64,000 bases of DNA from Brienomyrus brachyistius (lineage: Eukaryota; Chordata; Actinopteri; Osteoglossiformes; Mormyridae): NCBI RefSeq assembly GCF_023856365.1, contig NC_064551.1, positions 1,568,501-1,632,500 of the forward strand, read 5' to 3'. The position numbers were made by a program, and so were the translations under genes. Positions within the stretch are counted from its first letter, which is position 1. The number at the start of each line of letters is the position of its first letter. The notes under the pieces were generated by a model. That model had not been told where the DNA came from, did not search any database, and worked only from the letters and a program-made list of their open reading frames with translations. Shown in pieces: positions 35,319 through 45,891 of this stretch.

Positions 35319-36183
35319 TGGCTCTGATAGTGATCGTGTTTCCTGTTGTATAGTTCTCTCTGTCTGTACACTCTGCGTGTGCGTGTGTGTGTCTCTGTGT
35401 GTGTGTGTGTCTGTGTGCACGAGCTCTTTCCCCAAATTGAAAGGTTACCGTGGTTACCTAATCATCCAAGTGGAAAATAGGTGCTTGTCCAATAAAATAT
35501 ATTTTGCAATATTAAATTGTATTCTATTTTTATTTATAAATACAAGGCTCATGCAAATTGGAGCTGGTTGGCTTTAATGGTAGTTCATCAGAGTTTTCCC
35601 CTGGCAGTATGTTCTCCCTTTGCCCGCACAGATTCCTTCAGTTTCCAGTCCAAAAACACGCACTTAGGTGTCTCTAAATTGTCCCTGTGGTGCATCTTGG
35701 GATATATACTGTACAACCAAACTTACTAAATAAGTGGCATTGGACGATAAATGGTCAAAGGGACTTTCAAATTCAAATTGATGAAACACTGTTTGAAATC
35801 AGGCCGCAAGTTTCGAAGTGAGAACTTAGATCATTAACTCTATTCCCGGAGATGCTGAAGTCACTGTGAGCGTCCCCCCCCCACCGCCCGCCTCCATCTT
35901 TAGGTTAGATCTAACATATCCATGCAACATGCGAGCTGCTGCCTGACACTGTCAGAAGGCTATTTTATTTCAAACCTCTTAGATTTTCTTAGCAAGCCAC
36001 CCCACAGAATGCAGCATGTGAGGAAGTGAGACGTGCACATTCGACCTCAGCTCGAGCAGAGAGACACTAACTGCTGTGGGCTTCTTTCTTTGCTCAGTGA
36101 GTCAGGGACGGAGTAGCACACATGAAAGTGAATAACACTGCCTGCGACTATATTTTAATTGTCATTATTTTTCTAAATTGTAG
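35319..36183. other. Unique DNA leading to the exon candidate
   Basis: Short GT-rich patches lie near 35375-35415. 35850-36183 is repeat-free and ends in the pyrimidine/AT-rich acceptor TTTTTCTAAATTGTAG. Confidence 0.4.
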
Positions 36184-36247
36184 GAACGGAGCCCAAAGGG
36201 ACTTTTTCATTGGACGTCCCCGATGTAGCGAGTTCTCCTGAAGAAAT
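36184..36247 (+). CDS. Candidate internal exon, 64 bp, unidentified
   Basis: A strong acceptor context (TATTTTTCTAAATTGTAG) precedes the segment and a consensus donor (GAAAT/GTAAGT) follows. Only one frame is open. Two bases complete a codon, 20 codons read TEPKGTFSLDVPDVASSPEE, and two bases remain. Both other frames hit a stop. The acidic, Ser/Pro-rich peptide suggests a disordered linker. I do not recognise the gene. A conserved-looking non-coding tract follows directly, as is common around exons of developmental genes. It is asymmetric (64 bp), so skipping it would shift frame. Confidence 0.4.
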
Positions 36248-36900
36248 GTAAGTCTGTTTTTTAATCTTCCATGGGCTTCATCACATACAGACTCATTAGA
36301 ACTCAAACCCTACATGACAGCTGAATTCAAAGAGGAAATGTAGGGTAATCTCAGAGCCCACTATTAAGGACGAATGCAGCTTCAGCTGAACTCTCGGATA
36401 ATTAGGTTTGACTTTGAGCTATAAATGTAACGCAGTGCGAATCAAATCACATTGCGGCTACAGTTTTTAGCAAAAATGTTTGTTATAAATACGTTCCTCT
36501 CAATTCAAATTTTGTTAAAAGTTTAACAAACTGGATAGTATGCATTTTGTAATTAATTTTCTTTCTTTGTCTTGATTGTTCAAGAGCTATGGATGCGGAT
36601 TAATCTGAATAATTAACACAGATTTATTCATTTTAAAGGGAAATGCTACCGTGTATTTAAAAACATCTAGGCATTTTTCATCATTTCAATTGTTCCTGAC
36701 AACAGTTTAGTTAAACATGAATGCAAAATGAAAGGCTGCCTACAATTAATGCATCTAGTGAAACGGGATTTTAATCATGCGATTCATTCAATCAGCTGCT
36801 CAATTAAGCCTAATTAATAAAGCACTTAGCTGGACTGAAAATCAGCACGCAGACTGTATCACGGAGACTGGGATTGGGGAAAAAAAACACTGATTGACAT
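36248..36900. other. AT-rich conserved-looking non-coding tract
   Basis: Repeat-free and rich in homeobox-type cores: GATAATTAGGTTTGAC, TCTGAATAATTAACAC, CTACAATTAATGCATC, GCCTAATTAATAAAGC. It sits immediately downstream of the candidate exon and reads like an intronic enhancer. Conservation was not tested. Confidence 0.35.
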
Positions 36901-38405
36901 GAGATGGATTCACTTCAATCACTAAAAATCAAGACACCTAATAATGACAAATGACCTTGTTTTTTGGCAACACTTCTCACATGTTTGCAGTCTTGATTAC
37001 AACATTCAGAGGCCTTGTGACCTAAATTTGTCAAAAAAGTGTGGGTGCTTCATTGACACCGCTCACAAAGACCATTTAAGAGGCCTGTTTTGCTGTGGGC
37101 ACTATTGAAAAGGCTCCCACAAATACAAATTGCTAATTGTTATTGGGTAAACATTAAATTTACTAGTTGTTTCATGAAATGAATATGACAGACTAGCCTC
37201 CTTATGGACAGGCTCCTCCAGGCTGACGAATGACACTTGCTGCTGCTGTTTCTTAGAAGGAGGGTTGGTCACCTCAGCAGGGGGGTCAGTGGCTGACTGT
37301 ATTGACTTGCTAAGCCGGTCCCTTGTCCACATGCACTTTCACAGGTCGATGTGTTTTCCTTCCCTCTGGTGCCCAGTCAGCCTCGTCAGACGCTGATATC
37401 CATTCGGACTCCGTTTACCTTGTATATTCGCCTAACTGCATGTTGTCATGTCGACCCTCTCCTGCCCTATCGCGTTAACCCTGAAGAGAGTTTCCTAATA
37501 AAAGAACTGAAGTTTGCTGGGCACCATCTCCCAGTCAGGTTCTGCTTTCCATCCCAAGCAGGTGAGCGTCTCCCTTAGCAGCTTGCACTGCCGGTACCAG
37601 GCAGCTGAAGAGCTCCCACTCTGAACGTTTCTAGCGGGAACCTTTGGAACACGGTACATGTAATATACAGTAACATGCGTGGTCATATGAATGACCTGGC
37701 ATTTCCTTTAGGTGTGGGTGGGTCGGTGCGGGCGCCCGATTCTGCTCTAACCTTTTAGCTGGCTATTCATTAAAGCCCTGAGGCCAGGTGCAGGTGACCT
37801 TAATGTAACTCATCAAGCAGGCTGACATTTATAATGAAATGCTATCCTACATTTTAAACAATCAGCCCCCCTACTTTACACTTTGTTACCTAAAAAGGTC
37901 ACAGTTAAAATCTTAATATACGGGGGGGGGGGGGGGCTTCAAGTAGGAGCCAGCTGAGGAATCGTTTGCTTCTGAGCAGCTCTGGCTGCGACGAGGAGCT
38001 CAAGGTATCTGTCATCTAATGCGACCGAAAGATGCTGGTTGGCACCTCTGTACTGATGGAAATGCGTGATGATAATTAGTTCCTGTGTATTCACAGCTGA
38101 GGAAGCACACATTCAAAAGCACCAAAGGTTCTTCTTCTGGATCGTTCTCATCGCTCCTGCTCCAGAAAGAAATATATATTTAGTAAAGTGGCTACAAAAC
38201 ACTTTGGTGCCAAATAATGATAAAAAAATTGTCCAGGCAAAATAAAAATGGAGTGAAAAGACTGGCGCCAATTTGCATTATCAACCATGAGGCACTGATT
38301 TGCTTCCCTGCAATTAGGACAGAAATAACACAGTGAAGTTTGATGACCTGTGAGCCAATAAGGGCTCCTTGCTCTCTCTTGTTGAATCAGTGTGGGAGGG
38401 GGTGG
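36901..38405. other. Unique DNA, no gene seen
   Basis: A G run lies at about 37922-37936. No other exon or transposon is supported. Confidence 0.4.
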
Positions 38406-38981
38406 AAGTACAAGTTGTCGACCAGGGGTGGGAGGAGGCGGAAGTACAAGTTGTCGACCAGGGGTGGGAGGAGGCGGAAGTACAAGTTGTCGACCAGGGG
38501 TGGGAGGAGGCGGAAGTACAAGTTGTCGACCAGGGGTGGGAGGAGGCAGAAGTACAAGTTGTCAACCAGGGGTGGGAGGAGGCGGAAGTACAAGTTGTCG
38601 ACCAGGGGTGGTTGGAGGCGGAAGTACAAGTTGTCGACCAGGGGTGGGAGCAGGCGGAAGTACAAGTTGTCGACCAGGGGTGGGAGGAGGCGGAAGTACA
38701 AGTTGTCGACCAGGGGTGGGAGGAGGCGGAAGTACAAGTTGTCGACCAGGGGTGGGAGGAGGCAGAAGTACAAGTTGTCGACCAGGGGTGGGAGGAGGCG
38801 GAAGTACAAGTTGTCGACCAGGGGTGGGAGGAGGCGGAAGTACAAGTTGTCGACCAGGGGTGGGAGGAGGCAGAAGTACAAGTTGTCGACCAGGGGTGGG
38901 AGGAGGCGGAAGTACAAGTTGTCGACCAGGGGTGGGAGGAGGCGGAAGTACAAGTTGTCGACCAGGGGTGGGAGCAGGCGG
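38406..38981. repeat. Minisatellite, 36-bp unit, 16 copies
   Basis: Sixteen near-identical units of AGTACAAGTTGTCGACCAGG plus GGTGGGAGGAGGCGGA. Every unit but one has the SalI palindrome GTCGAC. Because 36 is a multiple of 3 and the unit lacks stops in most frames, three forward frames and one reverse frame remain open for about 205-215 codons, each a 12-residue repeat. There is no signal, domain or start context to suggest expression. Confidence 0.97.
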
Positions 38982-38989
38982 AAGTAAAA

Positions 38990-39290
38990 TCTCCTCAGTG
39001 TCTGAAATAACACTGCAGCATCCTCAGTGTGGATGGTAGTGCTGCATCTTCCTCAGTGTGTGTAATAACACTGCACCATCCTCATTATCTGCAATAACAC
39101 TGCACCATCCTCAGTGTGTGTAATAACACTGCACCATCCTCAGTGTGTGTAATGACACTGCACCATCCTCATTATCTGTAATAACACTGCAGTATCCTCA
39201 GTGTCTGTAATAACACTGCAGCATCCTCACTGTGGATGCTAGTACTGCAGCATCCTTGATATCAGTAGTATCACTGTGGCCAGGCTGTCA
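38990..39290. repeat. Diverged minisatellite, about 30-bp unit
   Basis: About ten imperfect units of TAATAACACTGCACCATCCT plus CAGTGTGTG or CATTATCTG. It lies directly after the 36-bp array, giving a compound locus. Confidence 0.85.
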
Positions 39291-42200
39291 GTGTAAATAA
39301 GAAATAAAGGTTAAATAAATTAAAATAAATAAAAAGGATACACATCCCCAGACTTTCTGTGCAGTTACTCCGTAGTGCTCCATCTATTAGAAGGAAATAT
39401 CCTAATAATGTGTATTTAAACCCACCATTTCATTATAATTAATTACTTTCTTATGCTTATTTAGACACATTGTATCTCATGTACTAAATAATCACTGTTT
39501 AAGATTAAGATAAATATTGCTGTTTAAATTCCAGACTATGGTCTCCATTGTGAATGACTTCTGTGGACATCATCACCCAAAACACAGTTTTTACAAATAG
39601 TGTTTGTTCAGTGATATGTTCAATGTGTTTCTTAAAGAAACACATACAGTAACTACACTAGTACTTGTGCAGGCTGTGATGAATAAACAACCTACACTTG
39701 CACACACGCTGCTTTGAAGTCGAGAACACAAACAGCAAATGAGAATGTTCCCAGTATCAAAATGAAATTCCTTAAACCCACCTCAAGATATACTAATACT
39801 GCTGAAATAAAAATATTTTACTTAGCAACAGAAAGAGGAGTTAAACAGGAATGATGGTACATGCTTGATGTAAAAAAAAAAAATCTTTGTGTTTACTGGA
39901 CTACAACACGATTTCAATAAACTGAAATTACTGTATCTCTCACTGAATATATCTGCATCCTTAAAGAGTTAACACTTGCATCAATACGCAAGGTCAGAAT
40001 CTATTAACTCATGGCAGAAAGCTGGACTGTCATCCCAGAGATTCTGGACACTTGTTCTCCCTTGGACTAAGCAAGCTGTTCAAACTTCCCAAAGACTCAC
40101 ATTAGTAATCATGCTCTGTCTACCAAATGAACGATGTCAACTTCCAGAATCTGATGTAGACACGGGGAAGCAGGACGCATCACGCAGTCCCACACTGGAT
40201 CAGCACATTTCCCTGTTATATAACACAATCAATAGCCATCTTTAGCTCTTCGTTTCTTTAAAGGGAGGGGTGTCCCCTTTCTGTCCAGGCAGGTTTCAGC
40301 ATTAAAAGCACTGTAGTGAATGACCACCCCCTCACTGTTGTTCCGCAGTTTTCCAGATTTCCGTCACCCCTAATACTTTGGGGCGTGACATCATTGTGAC
40401 AGGCTCATTGCCCCCGAAAAAATAGGCCAGTTGCCCTGGAAACAAGGTGCCAAAGAAACAGAGAGTACCCCCCCCCCCATCACTGCAGTGGATGGATCTC
40501 AGAGAGCTAATCTGCCACTTTGCTGTGTAATTACCTCGTACAAGCAAAGGAAACAGACCTACTGCTGAACGACCTGAGAAGGGGACAGGAACTCCCACCA
40601 CCAGGCCACACTTCAAGGCTCTGATTGGCTGCGATTTTACCGTACATAACCATCATGTTTGTGAAAACAGTGACACACGTTCTGACCTCCAGACAACATC
40701 CCACAACTCACTCATTCACCCGGAGCCATCAGGCGACACCGCAGAAATAAAGCACTTCAGAGGTGAGGTTTCTAAATCTCCTGTAATCAAAAAATATGCT
40801 CCCTCTGCAAAAGCCCCCCATAACTATTAAATATTAAGGCAACAGTGAAACGGCACACAGACATCCTGCGCCCTGCAGTGTCACATAAGCAAAAGCCATC
40901 ATTACGAACTTACCGAAGGAAACTTTGCGAATACGCCACAGAGCAGCAAAAAGAGAGACCCCTTTAACTTGCAAAGATCTCTAGCAACACTGATGCGACA
41001 CTGGGAATTTGTTCTGGCAGGTATGAGGGAGGACAGCGGGCGGATGCCATGCTTCCTGTCATGTGACATGCATTAGCAGATTGCTCCACATCAAGCTAAT
41101 CCTCTTTAGCTCGCGGACGCCCACCCTGCTCACCCAGCAGAATTCACAATAGAGGAGATGACTTCAGTGCATGGCAGCAACGCCGAGACCCTATCTGATG
41201 AGACGTGCATCCACTCATCCGAAAGACCAGATGACGAACAGTCTGGAACTGAGAAGGACACAGGAGAACTGGGACTGGATCCCACACGCTAATGGTTTGC
41301 ATGTGGAAGCGACTGATGCTAAACCAGGATAATACCCAATAAAACATAACCTCAAAATAAAAATGGCAGTTTCCAGGTTCTAGAACACAGAACCGAAACT
41401 CGTTAAAAAATGTATATCGACAGTCATAAGGAATATGACTTTAACAAGACTGTCAACCTTGATATCACAGTAGCACCTTGGATACATGCCTTTTATAAAC
41501 ATCTGTAAATTTTAGCTTGTGCTTGTCGAGAGCAATGATTTACCATCCGCATCAGCCCCAGCATTTCCCATTTGTTTGTAAAGATGACGCTGTTTTCAAA
41601 ACAGACCCAGTCAAACAAGAAAATTAAAAGAACATTAAAATGGATGGATGTGCAGCATGATGGTCAATAAACTACTGAACGGTCCTCAGGCCAGTGCCAG
41701 TCAAGGCCCCGATGAGCGAGCAGACGGCACCAGACCCAGGAGGAGATCCAGACTGCGCCTCCACCAGGGATGGATGGATGGATGGATGGACATACTTTTC
41801 TAATTCCCAGCCGCATCATGCATGGGTCACCACACTCAGCACTTTTTGTGCAGTTTATTCACCTGGGGTGTATTTTGCAGCCTCCTGTTGAGGGCGAGAG
41901 CTTCACAAAGAATCACGGGTGAGGAATCGCCACCATTTACTACCATTTATTTATGGGATTCATGAGAGAATACCTGCCACAGAGCTGGCCAGGATGCCAC
42001 ACATTTCTCTCCTTCATCGGCTTGTTTGGTTCAGCAGACTGGACAATATCAGTCAGCCGGCCGCAGCCTGTCCGTGAGGCACAGCAGTGTTTATTCTCTC
42101 CACGTCTGACTCCGTCACCTTCCACAGCCCTTCTTAGGGATCAGAACAGGCCAAGGATCCAGAGCTGCCATGCAGATTACAGACACCAGGCACGTTCATG

Positions 42201-42796
42201 TGCCCAGTTTTCTAGCAGCCTTCTAGCCCACTTCCGACTCCAGGAAGCAGGAAGTGCATCTGTGCATGTAATTCCTTAGTAACCCGCAGCTTCAGGGATG
42301 GCCGGTGTCTCCCCATGTCCTCCCTAATCCATCGCAGATCCATCAGACCTTCTGGCCAAGGGAAATAGTGGTGGATGTCATCCATTGCTACAAACAATGT
42401 ACCTCCTGTTCCTACCAGTATGCATGTGTGATACTTTTATTTTGCAATGGAAAAGACTGGCTGACTTTTAAGTAGAAGGTTGGTGGAGCGTCACTCAGCG
42501 TGTGGGTTTAATTGCTCAGGTCCTTACTTTCATCTGTTCATGCATAGCACCAACAAGCAGCATTACTATTCTGAACCACAAAGGCACTTGACTTGTGTTG
42601 ATACTTAAAAATCACACTTGCACTTCCTATATATTTCCTGTCTGTTGACCAGTGCGCCTGCTGACCACTGTGTGCTCTTGTGTGTTTTTGTCTAAAGGTT
42701 GGACTATCCTCTGTTCCAGTCATTGTGTGAACAAAATGAATCACATTAGCCTTTAGCGTGAATTTTATATTGTCTACATGACGTACATGTGTCAGT
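39291..42796. other. Unique DNA, no gene seen
   Basis: Mostly AT-rich at 39290-39970. A C run lies near 40471-40480 and a short GGAT tract at about 41767-41790. No exon, RNA gene or full transposon is supported. Confidence 0.4.
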
Positions 42797-42844
42797 ATGT
42801 ATTTAGTATGTACTGCACAGAAATGCAATACATACTAAATACAT
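42797..42844. repeat. Short perfect hairpin
   Basis: A 16-bp arm, ATGTATTTAGTATGTA (42797-42812), is repeated in inverse complement at 42829-42844 around a 16-base loop. No target duplication was identified. Confidence 0.9.
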
Positions 42845-43356
42845 GCCACTGAAGATTGTAGTAATCAATTTTCTAGTTACCCGATAATAGCTACCTAGAG
42901 ATGTGTCCGTCCTGATTCACGCTGCCCACAATGAAAAGCCAGCGGGCGGAGTCGTGTCGCTGCTTTACTAGGAGAGACTGGCAGCCTTGACAAGCTGGAG
43001 CTACAAGCTCATTTCCTGCCCTTTCAGTTTCAGTGACCCTGAAAGCCTTCAATGACCTTCTGCATCAGGCTATTTTAATACTCTTTAGTGCTGCATAAAT
43101 TGAGGTGGAAGCCTTGCAGCGGTAACAGTGTCTCGTCAATACATGTTCACCACAAACGTGGCAAACAGGAGAGACATATCGATACCACACTAATTCCTTA
43201 TTTCACAATAAACAGTGCGTAAGTTACTGATGTCCATTTCGCACTCACAACACAGAGAAAAGAGAGTACGAGTCACATGACCGCAAGCCCAGTAGCAGGC
43301 CTGACAATGCATCTGCATCCCTCCGATGACGCCTGTAGTTACCCATGTATTATATG
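42845..43356. other. Unique DNA, no gene seen
   Basis: Includes the left copy (43349-43356) of the target duplication of the MITE that follows. Confidence 0.4.
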
Positions 43357-43685
43357 CAGGGATGGACATACAGTAACTGCTATGCAAGTATGCATTCACC
43401 TTTAAACACAATACGCGAGACAGCCAATTGTTTGTAACAGTGTAAATGCATACTTATTTTATGTGCATTTGCTCTGATATGAAGAAAATAGCTTGCATTT
43501 TAACCTGTATACTGCAAATAAAGTAGAGGTAGCATGTAAAGGTTAAAATGCATTATATTTCATTCTCATATCAGCGCAAATGCACATAAAATAAACAGGC
43601 ATTGACACTGTCACCACTGTCGATTGTTGCACGTGTCGCTTTTAAAGGTGAATGCGTACTTGCGCACCAGTTATGTCCATCCTTG
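43357..43685. mobile_element. hAT-type foldback MITE, 329 bp
   Basis: Ends are CAGGGATGGACATA and, on the reverse strand, CAAGGATGGACATAA. The exact 8-bp direct repeat ATTATATG flanks it at 43349-43356 and 43686-43693. Long arms of about 150 bp are imperfect inverse complements of each other: CATTCACCTTTAAA versus TTTAAAGGTGAATG, ATTTTATGTGCATTTG versus CAAATGCACATAAAAT, TGCATTTTAACC versus GGTTAAAATGCA. There is no coding capacity. The 8-bp duplication and terminal style indicate mobilisation by a hAT transposase. Confidence 0.88.
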
Positions 43686-43693
43686 ATTATATG

Positions 43694-45860
43694 CCAAGTT
43701 GTAGCTGCAGGGTCTTACATACAGTGGACCAGGCGGCCCCCATTCACACCTAGTCGACAGGGTGGCCCCATTAGCACCTAGTTGACCAGGCGGCCACATT
43801 TACATACAGTATCCACAGAGGAGCAGCTATGTTGACAAGGAGAGGATGGATGGGATTAAAGTCCCTGGGTTTGTCATCTATCACATAACTCTGGGGAAGT
43901 GGTGTCCTGTCCTATATTCCACAGGGGAATTATGTCATACAATGTAAACCTTAAGAGAAGCGGCCTTATATATTAATATGTCTCAAGGGAAATGACGTCA
44001 AACAGCATATGCCGTCTCGGAAACGGGGCCATATTCCACACGTCACACAGATAACCAGAATTATTTCTATATCAGTGCATCGCTTTACTCCAAATAAAGT
44101 AAATGTAAATAAAAATCAAATTCTCAAAATCTACCCAGTTGATGTCGTTCAGGCATGTAGATGCTCAGCAGGCTGAATATTTACACGTGTGACAAGTTGA
44201 CGCGGATTGGTTCTGCTGGCGTGCCTTCCGGGACTTAACATAGCATTACCTCCGTGCGAGGCAGCCTGAGCCACGTCAGCCAGAACTACAGAGCTAAAGT
44301 GCTTCACCCCACAAGCTTGCAGCCCGAGAAGCTGCTGCGACATTTAAATACGTCTCTGCCTCTGTGTTCGCTGCGATTGTGAGGTGTATAGTGTTGTATG
44401 CCACATGCATTAAAGACAGTCGTACTGCAGCCTTGCTCCGGAAGGGGTCAGTGGGTTCCCCGTTCTGCATCTGGTGGAGCACAGGCTCTGCAAGACGGAG
44501 ATCAGCGGCTTGTAAACCTGATGCTTTTACGGCTGGTGACATTTGGCCCGTAGCGTGAAGGGGGCACTTCTGGGAGGCCGTGGCTGCCGTCGCCACCCTG
44601 TCTGAGTCGGGGGGAGAGAGACAAAGGCAGAGCTTGTCTGCAGGCCTGCACAGAACAAGCCGAGATAAAGGAAATGACAGCAGGAGACGGACAGAAGCAG
44701 GGAAAGCGAATCGTGACCTCATCCGCATGATGGGTGACTGGCTGGCTGGTTTCACTGGAAACCGTACACCTGGTAAATACACAGCACATCCCAGACTATT
44801 AAATACACGTAGAAACAGAGACACAAACATCAGCCTTTCAACACTTTGAAGAATTTAACATCACAGAGCTAAGCCAGTCTCCCCTACAGCCACCCGCGAA
44901 CATACCTATCAGTTACTCGTGTAATTAAAAGAAAAGAGGAAGGCTGAAGCTGTGGTCATGATCTTACAAGGCCAGACATTGAGTCTCACGTTCCCCGGTT
45001 TGATCCGTTAGTGTAGGAAACACGACTCTCTCACTGATGGCATAAACGCCACGCACACCTCAGCAAGATTCTGACACCTGATAGTGTTGAAATCCTGGAT
45101 GAAGCAAAGTGCTCGTGCAGCTGGACCAGGAATAACCGTCCCATCTTGCTCCAAATGCTTTTCAAATCCAATTCTGAAATCGCCATTTCGGGAACCAACT
45201 TTCTGAACTGCTTTTAGCCACAAGTTTATTGCATCCGGTCGACAACGCGCCCATTCTCCTCACTGTAATTCATTTCGACCTCCCCCTTATCAAAGCATTA
45301 CGCCACTTCTAGGAATCTTTACATATCTAATCAACCTTCAAATCTCCCTAATCTTCAGTCACAGTTTCAATCCATTTTTAAGCATTTTGCCAGAGAGGAC
45401 GTCCAATGACATACCTCCACTATGACTATAGAACACGAAGGCAGCTCTGAAGATTAGCTTTGCCCATTGAGGCTTCAGTCATCAGGCTAATAATATGAGT
45501 CGTGATCCAGCTGAAGTTGTAAACCAGGTGCAAGAGGGAGAAGCCATCTGCTGCCTTGAAGGAACATGGAGACGCACATCAAAGGCTGCCACAAGGCAAG
45601 AAGGAACCTTCCGTTCCGCGACAGAGGCCCCGGTCTCCTTTCTCCCTCCCTGCTGGGACCTTAAGGCACAGATGAGGGATTACTGTAGTGAAACAAGCCA
45701 TAATTTGTTGTGGAGCATGGAGTCGTTGGAACGTGCTAGTGCAATCTTGCTGTTGCACACAGCTGGATTAAACACAATTAGGGTGTTTGAGATTAAACAC
45801 ACAGTTATTTACACAATAATGGAGAACAGGGAGCATACAGACTGCCTGTGCAAGACATTT
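43694..45860. other. Unique DNA, no confident gene
   Basis: A loose triple repeat of GACCAGGCGGCC/GACAGGGTGGCC lies at 43725-43800. Two reverse frames (44294-44830, 178 codons; 45008-45223, 71 codons) are open but unrecognised and lack splice or start support. Confidence 0.35.

Positions 45861-45889
<29 letters not shown>
45861..45889. repeat. Poly(C) tract, 29 bases
   Basis: The longest homopolymer in the window. Confidence 0.95.

Positions 45890-45891
<2 letters not shown>

Noticed and set aside
16433..36247. Direct splicing of the two exon candidates
   Set aside because: The upstream exon ends at a codon boundary. In that frame the downstream segment reaches TAG after 14 codons.
38387..39013. 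208-codon reverse ORF with leucine-rich-looking repeats
   Set aside because: The 12-residue periodicity is exactly the 36-bp DNA unit. It is not a leucine-rich repeat protein.
44294..44830. 178-codon reverse ORF
   Set aside because: No recognisable domain, overlapped by open frames on the other strand, no splice or promoter support.
45008..45223. 71-codon reverse ORF with protein-like composition
   Set aside because: No family recognised, no splice sites at its ends, single short frame.
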